64,000 nt of DNA from Variovorax gossypii. GTDB lineage: Bacteria > Pseudomonadota > Gammaproteobacteria > Burkholderiales > Burkholderiaceae_C. Of this stretch, positions 8,196 through 15,615 are shown in pieces. Location of the stretch: the NCBI RefSeq assembly GCF_003965815.1, contig NZ_RXOE01000006.1:62001-126000 (forward strand), in the 5' to 3' direction. Made by a program: the position numbers and the translations under genes. Below the pieces are notes generated by a model, which worked only from the letters and a program-made list of their open reading frames with translations, was not told where the DNA came from and made no database searches. The number at the start of each line of letters is the position of its first letter. Within the stretch, counting starts at the first letter, position 1.

Positions 8196-8203
8196 AACAT
8201 GTC

Positions 8204-8223
8204 CCGCACCGTTCATGGTGCGG
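8204..8223. promoter_or_regulatory. Candidate TetR operator
   Basis: CCGCACC (8204-8210) and GGTGCGG (8217-8223) form a 7-bp inverted repeat with a 6-bp spacer, 55-74 bp before the TetR start codon. This size and position fit an autoregulatory TetR operator. Confidence 0.5.
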
Positions 8224-8277
8224 TGCACATACGCTAGAGTGCTCCCAAGAGACCACGAGACAACCGGGGGCACCAGC

Positions 8278-8991
8278 ATGGCAAAGAAGGCGCCACGCCG
8301 AACAGCGCAACGCATCCTCGAAGCCGCATTGGATCTGTTCAACCGCTTCGGGGAACCGAACGTCTCGACCACGCTCGTGGCCAGCGAGCTCAACATCAGC
8401 CCTGGCAACCTGTACTACCACTACCCGGCCAAGGAAGAGCTGATCAACAAGCTCTACGAGGCCTACGAGGCCGAGCTCGACGAACTGCTGCACGCCAGCG
8501 AGGGCGTGCACGACGTGGAGGACGCGTGGTTCTTCATGCACAGCCTGTTCGAGCTGATCTGGCGCTACCGCTTCCTGTACCGCGACCTCAACGACCTGCT
8601 CAGCAAGAACCGCCGGCTGGAGACGCAGTTCCAGCTCGTGCTGAAGAACAAGGCGCGCGCCATCCGCCAGCTGATCGCCGGGCTGAGCCGCGCGGGCCAC
8701 CTGGAGATCGACGTGCACGAGGTCGACACGCTCGCGCAGAGCATGGTCGTGGTGCTGACCTACTGGCTCAGCTACGAATACGTGCGCAACCCGCGCGAGG
8801 CGCTGGAGCCCGAGCATGCGCAGGGCGCGCTGATGCGCGGCGGCCTCCATGCGCTGCACCTGCTGGCGCCCTACCTGGGGCGCGAACAGAGAAGGCATCT
8901 GCTGGCGCTCGGCAATGCCTACAACGGCGAAGACCCCGGCAACAGCAGCAGTGCCGGCGCCGCGGCTTCCCCTGTCGATATGGCGGTCTAG
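8278..8991 (+). CDS. TetR-family transcriptional regulator
   Basis: A 237-aa protein starting MAKKAPRRTAQRILEAALDL. The N-terminal TetR helix-turn-helix (VSTTLVASELNISPGNLYYHYPAKEELINKLYEAYEAEL) covers about residues 27-66, and the C-terminal ligand domain is all helix. The 'NISPGNLYYHYPAKEEL' style is shared with the PF13972-type bacterial repressors found near fatty-acid and PHA genes. It lies 124 bp after the phasin gene and 4 bp before the next gene, with which it is probably co-transcribed. Control of the phasin or of itself through the inverted repeat at 8204-8223 is inferred. Confidence 0.87.
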   Translation: MAKKAPRRTAQRILEAALDLFNRFGEPNVSTTLVASELNISPGNLYYHYPAKEELINKLYEAYEAELDELLHASEGVHDVEDAWFFMHSLFELIWRYRFLYRDLNDLLSKNRRLETQFQLVLKNKARAIRQLIAGLSRAGHLEIDVHEVDTLAQSMVVVLTYWLSYEYVRNPREALEPEHAQGALMRGGLHALHLLAPYLGREQRRHLLALGNAYNGEDPGNSSSAGAAASPVDMAV

Positions 8992-8995
8992 AACC

Positions 8996-9838
8996 ATGCC
9001 CCACCACGATTTCAAACCGCTCTCGCTGATGTCGGCCGGTGCACCCAACGCCAATGCCGACACCGAACACTGGACCCCCCTTCCCTGGGCCGACTCTCCC
9101 CGCTACGACGCGCGCAGCGTGCTGCCCCACTGGCCGCGCCTGCATGCCGGCCACGAACTGCCGCTGCCTGCCGAGGGCTCGGCGCTCGCCGAAGGCTGGG
9201 CGCTGTACCACAGCGGCGAGTTCGAACGCGCCGCCGCCATCGGGCTGCAGCAGGGCGCCGAAGGAATGGCGCTGGCCAACCAGGCGACGGCGATCTACGC
9301 CAACTACCTCGAGCCGCGCGAATCGATACGGCTCGCGATGTTCCGCCAGGTGATCGAGCGCGCGGGCGCGCAGGCGGCCGCCGAGCCCGACAACTGCCAG
9401 GCGCTCTACTGGCAGTCGTATGCGCTGGGCCGGTACAGCCAGGGCATCAGCGTGGCGCGCGCGCTGGCGCAGGGCCTGGGCAGCAAGCTCAAGGGCGCGC
9501 TGGAGCGCGTGATCGAGCTGCAGCCGCGGCACGCGGACGCGCACCTCGCCCTGGCCTCCTTCCACGCCGAAGTGATCGACAAGGTGGGGGCGCTGGTCGG
9601 ACGCATGACCTACGGCGTGCGCTCGGAGACTTCGATCGAGCTGTTCGAGCGCGGGCTCGAGCTGCACCCCCACTCGGCCGCCGGAATGATGGAATACGCC
9701 CGCGCGCAACTGATGCTGCATGGCGAATCGCGCATGGGCGAGGCGACGCGGCTCTATGAAAAGGCGGCGGAACTCAAGCCCGCGGATGCGCGGGAACGGC
9801 TGGATGTGGAACTGGCGCGGGCGGGGTTGAGAGACTGA
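8996..9838 (+). CDS. Conserved hypothetical helical (TPR-like) protein
   Basis: A 280-aa protein starting MPHHDFKPLSLMSAGAPNAN. The body looks like helical pairs of the TPR/SEL1 kind: ALAEGWALYHSGEFERAAAI, then NCQALYWQSYALGRYSQGIS, then IELQPRHADAHLALASFHAE, then LFERGLELHPHSAAGMMEYA and AAELKPADARERL. No signal peptide or catalytic motif is seen. The start overlaps no gene and lies 4 nt after the TetR stop, so the two are very likely one operon. I do not recognise a function; a scaffold role near PHA or acyl-CoA metabolism would be guesswork. Confidence 0.75.
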   Translation: MPHHDFKPLSLMSAGAPNANADTEHWTPLPWADSPRYDARSVLPHWPRLHAGHELPLPAEGSALAEGWALYHSGEFERAAAIGLQQGAEGMALANQATAIYANYLEPRESIRLAMFRQVIERAGAQAAAEPDNCQALYWQSYALGRYSQGISVARALAQGLGSKLKGALERVIELQPRHADAHLALASFHAEVIDKVGALVGRMTYGVRSETSIELFERGLELHPHSAAGMMEYARAQLMLHGESRMGEATRLYEKAAELKPADARERLDVELARAGLRD

Positions 9839-9904
9839 CTTGGTACCGCCATGTACCGCACGATTTAAGATGCGTGCTTTCCGCTTTTCATCACCCTGAA
9901 CGCC

Positions 9905-10162
9905 ATGTCCGATCTCAACGCCCAGTTCGAAGCCGCCCAGGCCAACTCCAAGCTGCTCGCCGAGCGCCCCGACAACCCGACGCTGCTGAAGATCTACGCC
10001 CTGTTCAAGCAGGCCACCGAAGGCGACAACACCGCCAAGAAGCCCAGCTTCAGCGACGTGGTCGCGCGCGCCAAGTGGGACGCGTGGACGGCCCAGAAGG
10101 GCGCGAGCGCCGACGAGGCCAAGCAGAAGTACATCGACCTGATCGAATCGCTGCGCGGCTGA
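9905..10162 (+). CDS. Acyl-CoA-binding protein
   Basis: An 85-aa protein with the four-helix ACBP fold signature: MSDLNAQFEAAQANSKLLAE, then NPTLLKIYALFKQATEGDNT, then ARAKWDAWTAQKGASADEAK ending YIDLIESLRG. The conserved YALFKQAT and KWDAW motifs, which bind the CoA adenine and phosphate, are intact. It buffers or shuttles long-chain acyl-CoA in the cytoplasm. It stands 66 bp after the helical protein and converges on the endonuclease gene with only 16 bp between stops. Confidence 0.93.
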   Translation: MSDLNAQFEAAQANSKLLAERPDNPTLLKIYALFKQATEGDNTAKKPSFSDVVARAKWDAWTAQKGASADEAKQKYIDLIESLRG

Positions 10163-10178
10163 CAGACAGCCCCTCGGC

Positions 10179-11093
10179 TCAGGCCGGCAGCTTCGTGTCC
10201 GTGAAGCGCCGGATGGGCTGGGCGAACGCGAGGTCCGCGCCGTCGAGCACGTCGCGTCCCGCGAGGCTCTCGAAGCCGAGCCCCGTTTCCGCCTCGATGA
10301 ACGCCAGCGGCCGCTGCGAGGTGCCGAAGTCCTCGAGGTCGCGCGCCACGCCTGAATCCAGGTACCTGCCCTGGCTCATCAGGTAGGCGATGGCGGCGAG
10401 TTCGCCGGTCGCTTCGCTGACGAAGGCGACCACTTTCCAGAAATCGCGCGGTATCCGTATGCTGAATCTCTCGGGGTCGTCCGGCCGCAGGATCGGGCCG
10501 GTGAAGACGCTGATGCGCTTGTCGTCGCCCTGCGCGTTGCCGAGCACGTAGTCTTCCAGGTCGCCCCACAGCCCCTCGTTGAACGGCTGCCATTGCGGGC
10601 AGGCGTTGGTGGCGAAGAAGGTGTCGATGTTGGCCTTGCGGGCCGTCGCCAGCGGGCCCCAGTTCGGGTCCTGCCTGCGCGTCATGTGGCCGCGGGAGAA
10701 CTTTCCTTCCTGCCCGGGGCCGTAGGCCTCGCGCAGCATCTGGTGCTCCTTGGCGATGCGGCCGTCGTAGCTCCAGGTGTCGTGGCGCGGGACGTTCTTC
10801 GACTTCGAGCCGTCGATGTTGCAGGCCGAATAGAGCGGCATGCGCCGGGACATGCACTGCACGGTGCTGAAGTGCTGGTACCTGAGCTCGACGCTGCCGT
10901 CCTCCAGCCTCGCGATGTCGTCCATGGAGATGGGCTCGCCGATGGAAGGCAGCGCCACGTGCGCGTCCCGCCCCAGGAAACCGGCCGAATAGCCCTGGCG
11001 GCCCTCGAAGAACTCCGGCGGCTTCGGCGTCGCCGCGACGCGCTGGATGCCGGCCCACGAGTCGCTCACGACCTGGATGTCTGCATCGGACAT
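10179..11093 (-). CDS. DNA/RNA non-specific endonuclease (NUC/Serratia nuclease family)
   Basis: A 304-aa beta-beta-alpha-Me nuclease. The active-site motif FSRGHM has its general-base His at 136. The metal-binding Asn is at 172 in PFNEGLW, and the following LEDY has a Glu at 180 that matches the conserved Glu of the family. Members cut single- and double-stranded DNA and RNA. The usual DRGH is SRGH here, as in a subset of the family. No signal peptide is visible at MSDADIQVVSDSWAGIQRVA, unlike most secreted homologues. GGAGG lies 10 nt before the ATG. It is the third gene of the leftward subtilase triad, 64 nt after the small I9-like gene. Function as toxin, effector or nutrient nuclease is open. 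Confidence 0.85.
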   Translation of the reverse strand: MSDADIQVVSDSWAGIQRVAATPKPPEFFEGRQGYSAGFLGRDAHVALPSIGEPISMDDIARLEDGSVELRYQHFSTVQCMSRRMPLYSACNIDGSKSKNVPRHDTWSYDGRIAKEHQMLREAYGPGQEGKFSRGHMTRRQDPNWGPLATARKANIDTFFATNACPQWQPFNEGLWGDLEDYVLGNAQGDDKRISVFTGPILRPDDPERFSIRIPRDFWKVVAFVSEATGELAAIAYLMSQGRYLDSGVARDLEDFGTSQRPLAFIEAETGLGFESLAGRDVLDGADLAFAQPIRRFTDTKLPA

Positions 11094-11117
11094 GGAAAAG
11101 CTCCCTCCAGAAAGACG

Positions 11118-11139
11118 CCGGGGCCGTCTTCGGCCCCGG
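11118..11139 (-). promoter_or_regulatory. 9-bp GC-rich hairpin between I9-like and endonuclease genes
   Basis: CCGGGGCCG (11118-11126) pairs perfectly with CGGCCCCGG (11131-11139) over a 4-nt loop, in the 64-nt gap just upstream of the endonuclease ribosome site. No U-run follows on the transcribed strand. It could attenuate or stabilise the segment, giving different protease and nuclease levels. Confidence 0.45.
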
Positions 11140-11157
11140 TGGATGCGTGCTGCGCGA

Positions 11158-11409
11158 TCACTTCGCCAGCTTGGCGCGCGCGTTCTTCAGATTGAAGGCA
11201 GGCTTGCGGATTTCCGCGAAGGTGGGCTGGGACACCGCCCACTCGGGGTTCTGCTCGAGCGCGGCCAGTTGCTCCTCGTCGACCTGGGCTTCCAGCAGGG
11301 TGCTGGTCTTGGCCGTCAGGACGACACCCGGCACGCGGCGGCGCAGCCGCGCCTTCGCCGACAACTTCTTGCCGGGGCTGCCTGTGTAGGTCAACACGAC
11401 GCTGGTCAC
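11158..11409 (-). CDS. Small protein resembling peptidase inhibitor I9 / subtilase propeptide
   Basis: An 83-aa protein read from a GTG at 11409 whose first bases overlap the subtilase TGA (GTGA, 4 nt), so translation is coupled. The segment LEAQVDEEQLAALEQNPEWA followed by VSQPTF has the shape of an I9 propeptide C-terminal half, where a helix ending in x-L-x-x-NP precedes a strand. The N-terminal part is basic (GKKLSAKARLRRRVPG). I9 domains fold and inhibit subtilases and some act in trans. Assignment as a trans-acting inhibitor or chaperone is inference from weak similarity plus position. A longer ATG-type start upstream would lie inside the subtilase gene and is less likely. Confidence 0.6.
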   Translation of the reverse strand: MTSVVLTYTGSPGKKLSAKARLRRRVPGVVLTAKTSTLLEAQVDEEQLAALEQNPEWAVSQPTFAEIRKPAFNLKNARAKLAK

Positions 11410-13028
11410 TTCAGAACTCCAAATCCTTCGTACTCGGCCGGCCAACCCACCCTTTGCGCCGTCTGCGACAGCATCCTGACGATGGCGTCGGCCTTTTCAG
11501 GACCGTTTTGCATGGTAAGCAGCTTCGGATTCCCTGACAACAGACGGGCCGCCATGCCCGAGGAGTACGGCGTGGCCATCGAGGTGCCGGACATCATCGC
11601 GTACCTGCCGCCCGGAAAGGTCGACAGCACCGCCACGCCGGGGCCGATGAAATCGGTGGAGAGCCCATGGTTCGAGAACTCGGCGACGAACTCCTTCTTC
11701 CGGCGGATCTCGCTTTCCTGGAAGCTCTCGGGGCAATCCGCCGGAAACGTCCCGTCGCGCCCCATCGCGCCCACGGCCAGGGTGTGGCTGTAGCGGGCGG
11801 GAAAACGCAGCAGCGGCTGGCCGTCGTTGCCGGTGGCCGCGAACACCACCACGCCGGCATTGCGCGCCTTCTCGAGGATGTCGGGCATCTCCGGCATCGG
11901 CTCCAGGCTGCCCATGCTGATGTTGACGATGTGGCAGCCGTCGGCGATGGCGCGGTCGAGCGCGCTGGCGATGTCGGTCGATTTCGCGCGCCCGCGCTCG
12001 CCGCTCTTCGGGCAGACGCGGTAGGCCATGAGCCTGCAGGCCGGCGCGAGGCCGTGGATGCCGGTGCCCTGCGCCATCCGGCCCGCGATGATGCCGGCCA
12101 CGTGCGTGCCGTGCCCGATGCCGTTGTCCAGGAAGTCGGCCGGGTTCTCGCCGGTGACGAAGCAGCCGCCGCCGGCCACGGCGATGTCCGGATGCGGCCC
12201 GACGCCGCTGTCGATCACGCCCACCGTCACGCCCGCTCCCGCCTGGGGGTCGTAGGGCGCGTAGTGCGCCAGCAGCCGAAAGGAATCTGGTGCCAGCGGC
12301 AGCGCCCGCACGTCCAGCCGCTTCGGCGCAGCCGTCCGGTCGAAGCCCTTGAGGAAGACGGACCAGTGCGTGTGCTCCGGCTCGACCAGGATCATTTCGA
12401 CGCGCGGATAGAGCACGGGAATCCCGATGCTCGCGATGCCCTCCTTGTCGGTCACCGCCGGCACGTGGGCACCGTCCCAGTCCACGAGCGCCTTGACCCG
12501 CACGCCCGCCACGGGCTTGCCTTGCGGATCGGCAAGGCGCAGCTCGAAGCGCTTGACCTTGGTTCCCGCCGCGACCTGGATCGCGCTGGCTTCCAGCTCG
12601 TCGCCCAGCGGCCGGATGTACTGGAGATACGCCCACGCGGCCGGCGCGATGCGCAGCCCGGGCGTGTTTCGCCGCATCGCCAGCAGCGCGGCCGAGTTGG
12701 CGCTCATCACCGACACGCCCTCGACCTGCTTGAGGAGCTTCATCCGGGGGATGCCGCGGCCCTCCACCCGTTGCCCGATCGCGTCCGCCGAATTGCCCAG
12801 GTTGATCGCGCTCAGCGTCGCCAGCTCCGCGCCGCCGGCCGCCGCGCTGCGCGGGGGCCAGACGATGACGTCGTCGGAAAACTTGGGCTCCACCGCCATG
12901 CGGCGCAGGCGCAGCACCTGCAGCAGGCGCTCCAGCTTCTGCTCGTCCGACTTCGACAGCTCGCTCTTCACGGGCTGGTGGTGGATGCGCCTCGGCGCCT
13001 CGCGTCGCTCGTTCGCTGCTGCAGCCAT
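11406..13028 (-). CDS. Subtilisin-like serine protease (peptidase S8)
   Basis: A 540-aa subtilase. The catalytic triad is complete: Asp273 (VIDSG), His306 (GHGTHVAG) and Ser483 (SGTSMATP), with oxyanion Asn401. Residues 1-140 hold a propeptide-like part (VEGVSVMSANSAALLAMRRN). Residues about 155-235 look like a carboxypeptidase-regulatory or Ig-like beta domain (LADPQGKPVAGVRVKALVDW), an uncommon insertion before the catalytic domain. No signal peptide is present at MAAAANERREAPRRIHHQPV, so it is either cytoplasmic or exported by a non-Sec route. AAGGAG precedes the ATG. First gene of the triad with the I9-like protein and endonuclease. Confidence 0.9.
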   Translation of the reverse strand: MAAAANERREAPRRIHHQPVKSELSKSDEQKLERLLQVLRLRRMAVEPKFSDDVIVWPPRSAAAGGAELATLSAINLGNSADAIGQRVEGRGIPRMKLLKQVEGVSVMSANSAALLAMRRNTPGLRIAPAAWAYLQYIRPLGDELEASAIQVAAGTKVKRFELRLADPQGKPVAGVRVKALVDWDGAHVPAVTDKEGIASIGIPVLYPRVEMILVEPEHTHWSVFLKGFDRTAAPKRLDVRALPLAPDSFRLLAHYAPYDPQAGAGVTVGVIDSGVGPHPDIAVAGGGCFVTGENPADFLDNGIGHGTHVAGIIAGRMAQGTGIHGLAPACRLMAYRVCPKSGERGRAKSTDIASALDRAIADGCHIVNISMGSLEPMPEMPDILEKARNAGVVVFAATGNDGQPLLRFPARYSHTLAVGAMGRDGTFPADCPESFQESEIRRKKEFVAEFSNHGLSTDFIGPGVAVLSTFPGGRYAMMSGTSMATPYSSGMAARLLSGNPKLLTMQNGPEKADAIVRMLSQTAQRVGWPAEYEGFGVLK

Positions 13029-13098
13029 GGACTCTCTCTCCTTGTTGCCGGTTTATCGCACGAGGGCCGTTACGCCCCGGTGATTGCCCCTCGCGGAG

Positions 13099-14343
13099 CT
13101 AGCCCACGATCCCACGCTCGCGCAGCGCCGCGATCTGCTCATCGCTCAATCCGATTTCCTTCAGCACCGCGTCGGTGTTCTCTCCGAGCGCGGGCGCGTC
13201 GTGCCGGTGGCTGGCCGGCGTGAGCGACAGCTTGGGCACGAAGCCGGGCACCGCGAGATCGCTGCCGTCGGCCATGCGCACCTGTTGCAGCATGCCGCGC
13301 GCGGCGTAGTGCGGGTCGGCCGCGATGTCGGCGATGGTGTAGATGCGCCCGGCCGGCACGTGCGCCGCATCGAGCGCCGCCAGCACCTCGCCCACGGTGC
13401 GCTGCGCGGCCCAGTCGCCGATGGCGGCGTCCAGCATTTCCACCTGCGCCACGCGGCCCGTGTTGCCGGCCAGCGCCGGGTCGGCCGCCAGGTCAGGCCG
13501 GCCGATGCATTCCATGAGCCGGCGGAAGATGCTGTCGCCGTTGCCCGCGACGATGGCGTAGCCGCCATCCGCGCAGCGGTAGGCATTGGTCGGCGCGATG
13601 CCCGGCAGCGCGCTGCCGGCGGCCTCGCGCACCGCGCCGAAGGCGTCGTACTCGGGCAGCAGGCTTTCCATGCAGTTGAAGACCGCCTCATAGAGCGCCA
13701 CGTCGACCACCTGCCCGCGCCCCTTCGGATATTCCGCGCTCACCGTCGCATGCCGGTGCTGCATCGCCATCAGCACGCCGATCACGCCGTGCAGCGAGGC
13801 CAGCGTGTCGCCTATCGAGACGCCAACGCGCACCGGCACGCGGCCCGGTTCGCCCGTGAGATGGCGCAGCCCGCCCATGGCCTCGGCCACCACGCCGAAG
13901 CCGGGTCGGTCGCGATACGGCCCCGTCTGGCCGTAGCCGCTGATGCGCAGCATCACGAGCGCGGGGTTGGCGGCCAGCAGCTCGTCGGGGCCCAGGCCCC
14001 AGCCTTCCATCGCGCCGGGCCGGAAGTTCTCGACCAGCACGTCGGCCTCCGCCGCGAGCTTGCGCACCACGGCCTGCGCCTCGGCCTCGCGCAGGTCCAG
14101 CGCCAGCGAGCGCTTGTTGCGCGACTGGACCTGCCACCAGACCGAGGTGCCGTCCTTCAGCAGCCGCCAGGTGCGCAGCGGATCGCCTGCGCCGGGCGGC
14201 TCGATCTTGATGACGTCCGCGCCGAAATCGCCCAGCGTGCGCGCGGCGAAGGGCCCGGCGATGAGCTGTCCCAGCTCGATGACCTTGAGGCCGGCCAGCG
14301 GGCCCGCCGAGGAGGATGAGGTTGTGCTTGTGGTCGTCGTCAT
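13099..14343 (-). CDS. CaiB/BaiF type III CoA-transferase
   Basis: A 414-aa family III acyl-CoA transferase starting MTTTTSTTSSSSAGPLAGLK. The conserved opening LAGLKVIELGQLIAGPFAAR, the segment DFGADVIKIEPPGAGDPLRTW and the nucleophile region NKRSLALDLREAEAQAVV match the family, which moves CoA between carboxylic acids. The Asp nucleophile is in the ADVLVENFRPGAMEGWGLGP region. The ATG at 14343 fits the family start and discards a 54-residue upstream extension. It is divergent from the AraC gene with 256 bp between. The substrate cannot be inferred. Confidence 0.87.
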   Translation of the reverse strand: MTTTTSTTSSSSAGPLAGLKVIELGQLIAGPFAARTLGDFGADVIKIEPPGAGDPLRTWRLLKDGTSVWWQVQSRNKRSLALDLREAEAQAVVRKLAAEADVLVENFRPGAMEGWGLGPDELLAANPALVMLRISGYGQTGPYRDRPGFGVVAEAMGGLRHLTGEPGRVPVRVGVSIGDTLASLHGVIGVLMAMQHRHATVSAEYPKGRGQVVDVALYEAVFNCMESLLPEYDAFGAVREAAGSALPGIAPTNAYRCADGGYAIVAGNGDSIFRRLMECIGRPDLAADPALAGNTGRVAQVEMLDAAIGDWAAQRTVGEVLAALDAAHVPAGRIYTIADIAADPHYAARGMLQQVRMADGSDLAVPGFVPKLSLTPASHRHDAPALGENTDAVLKEIGLSDEQIAALRERGIVG

Positions 14344-14599
14344 GGCGCCCGAGTGTGCCGCCCCGCCGGGCCGGGAAGGGAAAACACCTATGAATTCTTG
14401 ACTCCGCCGACCTCGGGTTCGCCGCAGTGCAGCAATCGGAGCCCGCGCCCTGCTCCTTCCTCGGGGAGAAAGGGTCTTGCTGCGGCGCAATGCGGGCTCC
14501 GGCATCGGTCTCCGGGGCCTTACGCAAGGTCAAGAAAGTATCGATTCCCGGCGCTATCTCTGGTTGTTGGCGTCGGGAGCGGTTCGTACAGTCCGCCCC
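14344..14599. other. Divergent intergenic region between CoA-transferase and AraC genes
   Basis: A 256-bp gap, AT-richer than the genes. It holds a 9-bp inverted repeat, GGAGCCCGC at 14438-14446 and GCGGGCTCC at 14492-14500, and nested shorter complements (CGCCGC with GCGGCG). The remaining sequence shows no open gene. It probably contains both promoters and an operator or leader structure. Confidence 0.5.
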
Positions 14600-15490
14600 A
14601 TGCAACCCGACCTGGAAATCGTCGAAGTCCGCGGTGACGAATCGTTCACCTGCTGGGCGCACGGATACCCGTACCGCACGGTGCGCTGGCACTTCCATCC
14701 CGAGTACGAGATCCAGCTCATCGTCGAGACCCAGGGCGTGTATTTCGTGGGCGACCACGTCGGCCACTTCGAGCCCGGCAACCTGGTGCTGATGGGCCCC
14801 GACCTGCCCCACAACTGGATCAGCGACGTGCCCGCCGGCCAGAGTGTTGAACGGCGCGGCATCGTGATCCAGTTCCCGGCCTCGCTGGCGCAGGGCATGG
14901 CCGCGACCTTCCCCGAGTTCGAGCGCATCGCACCGCTGCTGGCCGAATCGGGCTCGGGTCTGCTGTTCTCGGCCGAGACCGCCGCGACGGCCAAGCCGAT
15001 CATGGAATCGCTGCTGGAGGCGCGCGGCCTTCGGCGCGTGGTGCTGCTGCTGTCGCTGCTCGAGCTGCTGGCCGACGGCCGGGACCGCCAGCGCCTCGCC
15101 AGCCCCGCCTTCAAGCCCGACCCCAAGGCCTTCATGTCGCACGCGATCAACAACGTGCTGGCGCACATCGCCGCCAACCTGGGCGACGACCTGCGCGAGC
15201 CGATGCTGGCCGAGCTGGTGGGCCAGAGCCCCAGTGCCTTCTCGCGCTCGTTCCGCAAGCACACGGGCCAGTCCTTCGTGCGCTATGTGAACCGGCTGCG
15301 CATCAGCCGCGCCTGCGAGCTGCTCACCAACAGCGAGAAGCCCGTGCTCGACGTCTGCATGGACGTGGGCTTCAACAACGTGTCGAACTTCAACCGGCAG
15401 TTCCTGCTGCACAAGCGCATGCCGCCCACCAAGTTCCGCCAGTTCCACCGCATGCAGGCAGCCGCCTCGCGCGCAGCCAGCCCGCCGTAG
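14600..15490 (+). CDS. AraC-family transcriptional regulator
   Basis: A 296-aa protein with an N-terminal cupin sensor (WHFHPEYEIQLIVETQGVYF, then GPDLPHNWISD) and a C-terminal AraC double helix-turn-helix (MLAELVGQSPSAFSRSFRKH, then VLDVCMDVGFNNVSNFNRQF). Such proteins bind a sugar in the cupin and switch operons. The gene is followed by a ribose-type ABC importer and polyol catabolic genes, so it is the likely regulator of that set. The ATG at 14600 is preferred over upstream in-frame options because the cupin begins soon after. Confidence 0.9.
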   Translation: MQPDLEIVEVRGDESFTCWAHGYPYRTVRWHFHPEYEIQLIVETQGVYFVGDHVGHFEPGNLVLMGPDLPHNWISDVPAGQSVERRGIVIQFPASLAQGMAATFPEFERIAPLLAESGSGLLFSAETAATAKPIMESLLEARGLRRVVLLLSLLELLADGRDRQRLASPAFKPDPKAFMSHAINNVLAHIAANLGDDLREPMLAELVGQSPSAFSRSFRKHTGQSFVRYVNRLRISRACELLTNSEKPVLDVCMDVGFNNVSNFNRQFLLHKRMPPTKFRQFHRMQAAASRAASPP

Positions 15491-15528
15491 CGCACGGCGC
15501 CACCACCGTTCCCCCCGCGTCGTTTCCG

Positions 15529-15552
15529 GCGCGGCGCATCGAGGCGCCGCGC
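15529..15552 (+). terminator. Candidate hairpin after the AraC gene
   Basis: An 8-bp perfect stem GCGCGGCG/CGCCGCGC with an 8-nt loop, 39 nt after the AraC stop and 64 nt before the ABC operon start. No clear U-run follows, so it may be an attenuator or operator instead. Confidence 0.4.
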
Positions 15553-15615
15553 GGGGCGGCCCTTTGCCAGCGTTTCTTCCACGGACAGCAAGACAACCTC
15601 AAGGAGACAGCCACC

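Noticed and set aside
11667..13223. Plus-strand open frame opposite the subtilase
   Set aside because: It lies fully antisense to a protease with a complete catalytic triad, and its composition (Arg, His, Ala) is that of a shadow frame.
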